Assembly: GCA_947499935.1 (NCBI GenBank)
Contig: CANMQH010000014.1
Span: 1-64,000, forward strand
DNA length: 64,000 bases
Direction: 5' to 3'
Source of the DNA: an uncultured Algibacter sp.
Lineage (GTDB): Bacteria; Bacteroidota; Bacteroidia; Flavobacteriales; Flavobacteriaceae
A model generated the notes under the pieces. The model saw nothing but the letters and a program-made list of their open reading frames with translations. It made no database searches and had not been told where the DNA came from. Positions 17,151 to 23,264 of this stretch are shown piece by piece (positions within the stretch are counted from its first letter, which is position 1; each line of letters opens with the position of its first letter). A program made the position numbers and the translations under genes.

Positions 17151-17310
17151 TACCATTTCTGCATTGAAATAACCGTAATAAAACGTCCTTTTTCCCTTTC
17201 TACTTCAACATAAAAAGAAATCGTAACTAAGGCTATGTTTTATTTTTCTATTTCGTATAAAGAAAAAAATCATCATTTTCTTTTACAGTAATTTCAATGC
17301 AGAAATGGTA
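17151..17310. mobile_element. 160-bp MITE-like element with 20-bp perfect terminal inverted repeats
   Basis: The ends TACCATTTCTGCATTGAAAT (17151-17170) and its exact reverse complement (17291-17310) bracket about 120 bp of non-coding AT-rich sequence. The trinucleotide TTA flanks both ends (17148-17150 and 17311-17313), as a target-site duplication would. It encodes nothing and is the right size for a non-autonomous MITE. Some IS5-type elements duplicate TNA, so mobilisation by such a transposase is possible, but none is in the window. Its right end also creates a false upstream ATG for the next gene. Confidence 0.7.
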
Positions 17311-17331
17311 TTAAATGAAAATTTCAAATTC

Positions 17332-17709
17332 ATGAATACTAAAATTACACATATAATATTAACTTTTTTCATTGCATTAGTTTGGCTAATAAACGGACTG
17401 TTTGTAAAAGTTCTAAACCTAGCGCCAAGACATCAAGACATTGTATCTCAAGTTCTAGGAAGTGAGCACGCAAATACCTTTACTATTACAATAGGTCTTT
17501 TAGAAATTCTTATGGCTGTTTGGGTTATAAGCCGCTTTAAAATAAAAACAAATGCGATAACTCAAATTTTAATAGTACTTACCATGAATACTATAGAGTT
17601 TACTCATGCACAAGAGCTGTTAATGTGGGGGAAATTAAATTTTGTATTTGCTGTTCTATTCTGTGTCATGGTTTATTATAATGCATTCGTACTGAGTATA
17701 AAAAAATAA
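17332..17709 (+). CDS. DoxX-like family membrane protein
   Basis: This is a 125-residue protein with four hydrophobic helices, resembling the DoxX-like subgroup that usually sits beside DUF2071 (YqjF-like) genes, as it does here. I chose ATG 17332 (MNTKITHI). The upstream ATG at 17305 lies inside the inverted repeat of the MITE-like element and adds only nine spurious residues. It is in an apparent operon with the DUF2071 gene (7-bp gap). The activity is unknown; some members act in quinone or thiol redox systems. Confidence 0.75.
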   Translation: MNTKITHIILTFFIALVWLINGLFVKVLNLAPRHQDIVSQVLGSEHANTFTITIGLLEILMAVWVISRFKIKTNAITQILIVLTMNTIEFTHAQELLMWGKLNFVFAVLFCVMVYYNAFVLSIKK

Positions 17710-17716
17710 AAACAAT

Positions 17717-18451
17717 ATGTTTAACTTAAAAAATCATCCGTTTGCTGTACAATCTTTTTTTGAGAGCTCATTGGTGTTAACTTTTGCTGTTGAGAAAGAA
17801 CAGCTTGAAAAGCTAATTCCAGAATGTTTAGAACTTGATACTTTTAAAGACAAATGGGCTTTTGTAGCCGTTGCTATGGTACAGACCAAAGGGTTACGAC
17901 CAAAAGGGTTTCCAAAATTTATGGGTAACGATTTCTTTTTAATAGGTTACCGTGTTTTTGTTCGCTATAAGAACAAAAAAGGTAAAAACTTAAGGGGCTT
18001 ATACATTTTAAAATCTGAAACCGATAAAAAGAAAATGGCAATTATGGGAAACATTTTTACGCATTATAACTATACAACAACAGATATAAACCAAGTTAAT
18101 TTAAATAATGTTAATAACATACACTCTATAAAATCTAAATTTAAAGTTGCTGTAGATTATAATGTAATTGATCCAACAATCCCTAGACATTCGCCATTTA
18201 AAAACTGGAAAGAAGCCAGACGGTTTGCAGGTCCTTTACCATTTACCTTCACCTATAATGAAGCCTCCAAAGAAGTCTTGATTATTGAAGGGGTAAGACA
18301 AAACTGGAAACCTAAAGCTGTACACATAACTGATTATAATTTTGATTTTCTAAATATATTAGAACTCAAAAACCCTGTTTTAGCAAATGCATTCGTAATT
18401 AATAACATTCCATATTATTGGAAAAAAGGTAAAATTGAACCATGGAAATAG
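17717..18451 (+). CDS. DUF2071 (YqjF-like) protein
   Basis: This is a 244-residue soluble protein of the DUF2071 family, related to acetoacetate-decarboxylase-like folds. Characteristic segments are the N-terminal SSLVLTFAVEKEQLEKLIPE and the conserved ARRFAGPLPFTF stretch in the C-terminal half. The biochemical role of the family is not established. The 3' end overlaps the next gene by 10 bp, so the two are translationally coupled. Confidence 0.75.
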   Translation: MFNLKNHPFAVQSFFESSLVLTFAVEKEQLEKLIPECLELDTFKDKWAFVAVAMVQTKGLRPKGFPKFMGNDFFLIGYRVFVRYKNKKGKNLRGLYILKSETDKKKMAIMGNIFTHYNYTTTDINQVNLNNVNNIHSIKSKFKVAVDYNVIDPTIPRHSPFKNWKEARRFAGPLPFTFTYNEASKEVLIIEGVRQNWKPKAVHITDYNFDFLNILELKNPVLANAFVINNIPYYWKKGKIEPWK

Positions 18452-19194
18452 AAAGAAAAAAATTTCAGGGCGTATTAAATATTTTAAGTTTTAACAGACA
18501 TTTTTATGTTATTGGCTTTAGTGTATTATTTTTAATATGTATTAGCTATATCATATTTCCGTGGCCTACAACTCTGTTTTGGCTGATCATTGGAGCATTT
18601 ATTTACGGACTTACAATGCCATTAATTGTATCTGCCTACGTTTATGATTTTTCTGGATATTATAATTTTGATTGGCTAAAAAAACTAAAAACAAACCTTT
18701 TAGAAACTAATCAAATTGTAAATATTAATGCAGGTTTTGATGAAACTAGTTTTATTCTAAAAAAAACATTACCAAATGCCAATTTACAAGTTTTCGATTT
18801 TTACAACACAGAGCAACATACAGAACCCGCTATAATTAGAGCAAGAAAAGTAAGTTTGGTCTATCCAAATACCACTCAAATAAAATCTAATAATATCCCT
18901 GTACATGACAAAACTGTGGATATCATTTTCTTACTTTCTGCTGCTCACGAAATACGGTCTCATATAGAGCGCCAAAATTTCTTAAAAGAATGTTTGCGAA
19001 TTTGCAAACCAGACGGTAAGGTTATTATGATAGAGCACTTAAGAGATATACCAAACTTTTTTGCCTTTACATTTGGCTTTACGCATTTCTTTTCAAGAAA
19101 GACATGGAAACAATCGTTCAAAAAATCTGGATTTACATCAATAACCGAAATAAAATTCACACCATTCATGTCTATTTTTGAATGTTATCCATAA
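18442..19194 (+). CDS. membrane-anchored SAM-dependent methyltransferase
   Basis: This is a 250-residue protein with two N-terminal membrane helices (about 20-65) and a C-terminal Rossmann methyltransferase domain. The glycine loop is degenerate (NINAGFDETSF instead of the usual GxGxG), but the later motifs (VDIIFLLSAAHEIRSH, LKECLRICKPDGKVIMIEHL) are typical of class I enzymes. Anchoring suggests a lipid or quinone-like substrate, which is inference. It overlaps the DUF2071 gene by 10 bp. The weak SAM loop makes catalytic competence less certain. Confidence 0.7.
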   Translation: MEIERKKFQGVLNILSFNRHFYVIGFSVLFLICISYIIFPWPTTLFWLIIGAFIYGLTMPLIVSAYVYDFSGYYNFDWLKKLKTNLLETNQIVNINAGFDETSFILKKTLPNANLQVFDFYNTEQHTEPAIIRARKVSLVYPNTTQIKSNNIPVHDKTVDIIFLLSAAHEIRSHIERQNFLKECLRICKPDGKVIMIEHLRDIPNFFAFTFGFTHFFSRKTWKQSFKKSGFTSITEIKFTPFMSIFECYP

Positions 19195-19210
19195 TTTAAA
19201 ACTTAATCTT

Positions 19211-19603
19211 ATGCACATTCACCTTAATATTATCGGCATTATTTTAATTGTTTTAGCTTTAATTCATATTATTTTTCCAAGATATTTTAATTGGGAAAAA
19301 GAGTTAAAAAACATAAATCTGGCAAATCAACAAATTATGATTGTCCATACTTTTTTTATAGCACTAACCGTAGGCTTAATAGGAGTGCTCTGTGTAACCT
19401 CTGCATCAGAACTTATAGAGACCAACTTAGGCAAAAAAATATCACTTGGTTTAGGTGTTTTTTGGTTGGTTCGTTTATTTTTTCAATTTTTTGTCTATTC
19501 TCCTAAACTCTGGAGAGGCAAACCATTTGAAACATCAATACATATTCTATTTTCAATACTATGGTGCTATTTTTCTAGTATCTTCTTAATTATTGCCATA
19601 TAG
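19211..19603 (+). CDS. four-helix membrane protein
   Basis: This is a 130-residue integral membrane protein with four hydrophobic helices, containing LIHIIFPRYFNWEKEL after the first helix; no family name is certain. I used ATG 19211 (MHIHLN), not the upstream in-frame TTG at 19178, which overlaps the previous gene. It sits 16 bp after the anchored methyltransferase and 37 bp before another methyltransferase, and is part of the same operon. Function is unknown. Confidence 0.7.
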   Translation: MHIHLNIIGIILIVLALIHIIFPRYFNWEKELKNINLANQQIMIVHTFFIALTVGLIGVLCVTSASELIETNLGKKISLGLGVFWLVRLFFQFFVYSPKLWRGKPFETSIHILFSILWCYFSSIFLIIAI

Positions 19604-19640
19604 CACTTTGAATTTGATTTTTTTTATTAAAACCATACGC

Positions 19641-20513
19641 ATGACTACAACAACAAACATCCTTAAAAACAAAGAAATCAACAAAATTGAAATGATTGAT
19701 TTCTATAACGAAGCTACCGAAGATTACAAACATTGGAGCAACGATTTTAATATGCATTTTGGCTATTACATCCCTTTTAAAACTAATCTTTTAAAACGAG
19801 ACACGATGCTTAATGAAATGAATAATCAGGTATTAAAACGATTACAACTAAAAAACAATAAAGCGTTGTTAGCAGATTTTGGTTGTGGTATGGGAGGCAC
19901 TATAAGGTATGCTTTAAAAAAGAATAAAAACCTAGTTGCTAAAGGTGTAACGCTATCAGAGTTTCAAGTTACGCAAGGTAATTTATTACTAACAGGCTAT
20001 AAAGGGCATATTTTAAAAGAAAACTATAATAATACATCATTAAAATCTAAAACTTATGATGCTGCAATAGCTATAGAAAGTTTTTGCCATTCTGGTCATG
20101 ATAAAAAAGCTTTAAAAGAAGCTTTTAGAATTCTAAAACCTAAAGGCAAGCTTGTTATCGCTGATGCATTCTTAAAAAAACAAGAAGCAACATTATGTCC
20201 AGGTGGCTATTATGCGTATAAACAACTATGCAACCATTGGAGTTTAGAAAAACTAGAAAACATTAATAACATGGTATTAAAACTTAAAGCCGAAGGGTTT
20301 AGTGATGTTAAAATTGAAGATGCATCATACAAAGTAGCGCCATCTGTGCTGCATGTACCATTTGCAATTATAGGGTTTATATTAAAAAAACTATGGCAAG
20401 ACAAAACTTTAAAACGAGAAAGCCTGCACAATCTAAAGGGCTCATTCTATGCATTACTTTCTGGATTACACATGAAAAGTTTTGGTTATTATATAATAAC
20501 CTGCACAAAATAA
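19641..20513 (+). CDS. SAM-dependent methyltransferase (sterol/phospholipid-type)
   Basis: This is a 290-residue class I methyltransferase with motif I LLADFGCGMGGTIRYA and later AIAIESFCHSGHDKKAL and EAFRILKPKGKLVIADAF. The pattern matches enzymes methylating small lipophilic molecules such as sterols, tocopherols or phosphoethanolamine lipids. The start ATG 19641 (MTTTTNIL) is preferred to the upstream TTG. The C-terminal 60 residues carry a hydrophobic helix that may dock on the membrane. It lies in an operon with the TIGR01777-type SDR 10 bp downstream. The substrate is not determinable. Confidence 0.8.
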   Translation: MTTTTNILKNKEINKIEMIDFYNEATEDYKHWSNDFNMHFGYYIPFKTNLLKRDTMLNEMNNQVLKRLQLKNNKALLADFGCGMGGTIRYALKKNKNLVAKGVTLSEFQVTQGNLLLTGYKGHILKENYNNTSLKSKTYDAAIAIESFCHSGHDKKALKEAFRILKPKGKLVIADAFLKKQEATLCPGGYYAYKQLCNHWSLEKLENINNMVLKLKAEGFSDVKIEDASYKVAPSVLHVPFAIIGFILKKLWQDKTLKRESLHNLKGSFYALLSGLHMKSFGYYIITCTK

Positions 20514-20523
20514 ACTTAAGATT

Positions 20524-21432
20524 ATGTCAATAAAAAAAATTATAATAGCAGGCGGAAGTGGTTTTTTAGGCAGCGTTTTAAACGACTATTTTACCCAAAA
20601 AGGATATGTTATAAAAGTCTTAACAAGAACTCCTAAAAACAATAGCGATGTGTATTGGAACGCCAAAGATTTGGGCTCATGGACTGATGAACTTGAAAAC
20701 GCAGATGTTTTAATAAACCTAACCGGCAAATCTGTAGATTGTAGGTATACTAAAAAAAACAAAAAGCTAATTTATGATTCTAGAATAGATGCTACTCATA
20801 TTTTAGGTTCTGCCATCAACCTATGTAAAAACCCGCCTAAGGTTTGGTTTAATTCATCTACAGCTACAATATACAAAAGCTCATTAAATAAAGAAATGGG
20901 AGAAAAAAACGGAGATATTGGAGATGATTTTTCTATGAACATTGCAAAATCTTGGGAAAAAACTTTCAATGCAATTACTAATCCAAAAACTAGAAAAATT
21001 ATTTTAAGAACATCTATTGTTCTTGGAAAACATGGAGGTGCATTAACACCACTTATAAATTTAACTAAGTTTGGCTTAGGCGGTCAACAAGCCTCTGGAA
21101 AACAAAAAGTGAGTTGGATTCATGAACTTGACTTTGCGAGATCTATAGAGTATTTAATTGATAATAGACAATTAAGCGGTGCCTTTAACCTAAGCGTTCC
21201 AAAACCAACTAACAATGAAACACTTATGAAAACGCTGAGAAAAGTTTTAAAAGTACCATTTGGCCTGCCCCATTCCAAACTAATATTAAAAATTGGAGCG
21301 GCATTAATTGGCACAGAAACGGAGCTTGTTTTAAAAAGTAGAAATGTAGTTCCTGAGCGACTTTTAGAAAGTGGTTTTGTCTTTTCTTACAGTAAAATAG
21401 ACCTCGCTTTAAGCAATTTAACAAACAACTGA
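20524..21432 (+). CDS. TIGR01777 family SDR / epimerase-like protein
   Basis: This is a 302-residue protein of the SDR39U1/YfcH type. The NAD(P)-binding glycine motif GGSGFLGS is at the N-terminus, INLTGKSVDCRYT follows, and the C-terminal half contains the family's SWIHELDFARSIEYL segment. The reaction of this family is unknown; in Proteobacteria related genes occur in light-induced and singlet-oxygen regulons together with lipid methyltransferases. Here it closes a methyltransferase operon and lies directly upstream of a sigma factor gene. Confidence 0.88.
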   Translation: MSIKKIIIAGGSGFLGSVLNDYFTQKGYVIKVLTRTPKNNSDVYWNAKDLGSWTDELENADVLINLTGKSVDCRYTKKNKKLIYDSRIDATHILGSAINLCKNPPKVWFNSSTATIYKSSLNKEMGEKNGDIGDDFSMNIAKSWEKTFNAITNPKTRKIILRTSIVLGKHGGALTPLINLTKFGLGGQQASGKQKVSWIHELDFARSIEYLIDNRQLSGAFNLSVPKPTNNETLMKTLRKVLKVPFGLPHSKLILKIGAALIGTETELVLKSRNVVPERLLESGFVFSYSKIDLALSNLTNN

Positions 21433-21452
21433 AATATTCAATATATTTAGCT

Positions 21453-21460
21453 TATTTTTG
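21453..21460 (+). promoter_or_regulatory. -7 box before the sigma factor gene
   Basis: TATTTTTG matches TAnnTTTG 27 nt before the sigma factor ATG. No TTG is found at the -33 position. Confidence 0.55.
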
Positions 21461-21487
21461 CATTTCAAAAAAAAAATACATAAAATA

Positions 21488-22042
21488 ATGTCTAATCATC
21501 AAATTAATCCTGATAAGTGGATCGATTTATATTCGGATTACCTATTCAACTACACTATATCCCGTGTAAGCGATAGAGAAATTGCACAAGATTTGGTACA
21601 AGACACCTTTTTTGCGGGTTTAAAATCCATGAAAAATTTTAAAGGAGAAGCAAGTGAACGTACTTGGTTAATTTCAATTTTAAAACGAAAAATTATAGAC
21701 CATTATCGCAAAATAAACTCTAATAAAGGAAAAGCAGAGGTACGTATTAGTTATAATGACGACTCCGAAACTGAAGGTGATTGGCTAGAAGAACGCGTTG
21801 CTGATCCTTTTGATAAAACAGCTGAAGATACACTCCAAAATAATGAATTAGGAGACGCTATAAATGCATGTCTAAATAAATTACCCGAGAAGCAAGCTGA
21901 AGTTTTTAGAATGAAAACAATTTTAAATTACGAAACGGAAGTTATTTGTAATGAATTAAATATTACAGCGTCTAACCTTTGGGTGATTATTCACAGAGCT
22001 AGAACAGCTATGGCAGATTGCTTAAAAGAAAATTGGTTTTAA
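21488..22042 (+). CDS. ECF-like sigma-70 family factor (TIGR02943-like)
   Basis: This is a 184-residue alternative sigma factor with region 2 (DLVQDTFFAGLKSMKNFKGE) and region 4 (LPEKQAEVFRMKTILNYETE, then the NITASNLWVIIHRARTAM helix-turn-helix). The size and sequence style resemble the TIGR02943 group. I used ATG 21488 rather than the TTG at 21458, which lies inside the promoter box. A small Cys/His-rich protein starts 2 bp after the stop and is the likely anti-sigma factor. The upstream cluster is the obvious candidate target set (inference). Confidence 0.88.
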   Translation: MSNHQINPDKWIDLYSDYLFNYTISRVSDREIAQDLVQDTFFAGLKSMKNFKGEASERTWLISILKRKIIDHYRKINSNKGKAEVRISYNDDSETEGDWLEERVADPFDKTAEDTLQNNELGDAINACLNKLPEKQAEVFRMKTILNYETEVICNELNITASNLWVIIHRARTAMADCLKENWF

Positions 22043-22044
22043 TT

Positions 22045-22329
22045 ATGAGTAATAAAGTAAAAATTTTAATTCCGTGTGACGAAGCAAATCACGTTTGCGA
22101 CAAAACACAATATAGTGAAGCTTCATTATTAGAAAAAATTAAGCTAAGCATACACCTTATATATTGTAATGCTTGCAGAAATTACACTAAAAATAATGGC
22201 AAACTCACTAAAGCTATAAACGGGTCTATTAATCTAGCAAAAAGCGGTAACACGGATTGCTTAAAACAAGATGATAAAGAACTGATGAAAAGAAGTTTTG
22301 AGGAAGCTTTGAAAAAACAAAAAGACTAG
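22045..22329 (+). CDS. small zinc-ligand-rich putative anti-sigma factor
   Basis: This is a 94-residue protein translated from ATG 22045, 2 bp after the sigma gene. It has the arrangement C-x(6)-C-...-HLIYCNACRNYTK, matching the H-x3-C-x2-C core of zinc-binding anti-sigma domains. No membrane helix follows, so it would be a soluble, ChrR/RsrA-like binder, possibly redox-sensing through its cysteines. The anti-sigma role is inferred from motif and position. Its last 4 bp overlap the convergent UbiA-like gene. Confidence 0.65.
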   Translation: MSNKVKILIPCDEANHVCDKTQYSEASLLEKIKLSIHLIYCNACRNYTKNNGKLTKAINGSINLAKSGNTDCLKQDDKELMKRSFEEALKKQKD

Positions 22330-23144
22330 CTTAATATCAATATAAGCAGCAACCATACAATAGGGATACTCTCAACAAAAAAAGAACTATAATATTTTCT
22401 TTGTGTTATCTGTGATAACACTAATAATAGTATTGTTATTAGTGTTATCACAGATAATATTGCTATATCTAATATATTGATATTGTCTTTTAAAAATTCA
22501 ACTATAAAAAAGAGAAGCATCAGTATTGCACCCAAAACTTTCGTGCGTTTCACCCCAATACGCTGTGGTATCGTAGATAAGCTTAAATGGTCATATTTTA
22601 AGTCTCTTATTTCAAATGGAAACATTAATACAATTACAAAAACAAACCTTTGTAATCCCAATAAAATCATATCATTATTTAAACATAAGTTATAGTTTAA
22701 TATTGGTACAAAAACAGTGACTCCTGTCCAAACTAAAGCTATTATATATATTTTTAATTGACTTACATTTCTTAAAGTAAGTTGTTTTTTTATTGAAAAT
22801 GGAATAGCATACAAAAAAGTAAGCAACCCCAAACCTACTAAAAAAACCAAGGTTCTAAATTCTAATTTATAGCCATAATAACATAAAAGGATAAAACTTA
22901 AAAACGACAAAAACTGTATCAATTTTAGTCCTTTCGCTAAAGCTTTGTGACGAAATTTAGCAATTCCAAAATATTTCACAAAGTTGTATCCAGTAATCGT
23001 AGCATAAAACACAAAATACAAAACGCTTTCATCATAATTTAAACCCAATTCAAATAAAGTAATCCATGTCATTGCATAAACAGACAAAGCCACGTGAATA
23101 CTACTGTTTATATAAAAACCAAAGAGTTGCTTTATAAGATTCAT
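22326..23144 (-). CDS. UbiA-like polytopic membrane protein
   Basis: This is a 272-residue membrane protein with about eight helices. The segment EIRDLKYDHLSLSTIPQRIG matches the second aspartate-rich loop of UbiA prenyltransferases, while the first loop (ATITGYNFVKYFG) lacks the classical NDxxDxxxD. It may thus be a divergent or inactive member. ATG 23144 follows its -7 box by 4 nt, so the mRNA is probably leaderless; TTG 23147 is rejected. A 22-bp perfect inverted repeat lies within its 3' coding part. Function is unknown. Confidence 0.7.
   Translation of the reverse strand: MNLIKQLFGFYINSSIHVALSVYAMTWITLFELGLNYDESVLYFVFYATITGYNFVKYFGIAKFRHKALAKGLKLIQFLSFLSFILLCYYGYKLEFRTLVFLVGLGLLTFLYAIPFSIKKQLTLRNVSQLKIYIIALVWTGVTVFVPILNYNLCLNNDMILLGLQRFVFVIVLMFPFEIRDLKYDHLSLSTIPQRIGVKRTKVLGAILMLLFFIVEFLKDNINILDIAILSVITLITILLLVLSQITQRKYYSSFFVESIPIVWLLLILILS
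22406..22457. repeat. 22-bp perfect inverted repeat inside a coding region
   Basis: The arms at 22406-22427 and 22436-22457 are exact reverse complements with an 8-nt loop. They lie inside the 3' part of the UbiA-like gene, about 80 bp beyond the end of the convergent anti-sigma-like gene. Neither strand has a U-run after the stem, so it is not a standard terminator. Confidence 0.8.
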
Positions 23145-23148
23145 CAAG

Positions 23149-23156
23149 CAAAAATA
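23149..23156 (-). promoter_or_regulatory. -7 box of the UbiA-like gene
   Basis: TATTTTTG on the minus strand ends 4 nt before ATG 23144, implying a leaderless transcript. Confidence 0.55.
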
Positions 23157-23230
23157 ACCAAAGTGTTGATAAAGCTACTGATTAGTTGAAAACTTTCAAT
23201 TACACTCAATAAAATGCATTAAATATTACG

Positions 23231-23238
23231 TATTTTTG
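23231..23238 (+). promoter_or_regulatory. -7 box of the gcvP promoter
   Basis: TATTTTTG lies 26 nt before the gcvP ATG. There is no room for a glycine riboswitch in the short leader. Confidence 0.6.
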
Positions 23239-23264
23239 CGAATTATTTAATCAATTTTATTTTA

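Noticed and set aside
23150..23264. Glycine riboswitch upstream of gcvP
   Set aside because: The leader after the -7 box is only about 26 nt, too short for the aptamer, and no riboswitch-like core is seen.
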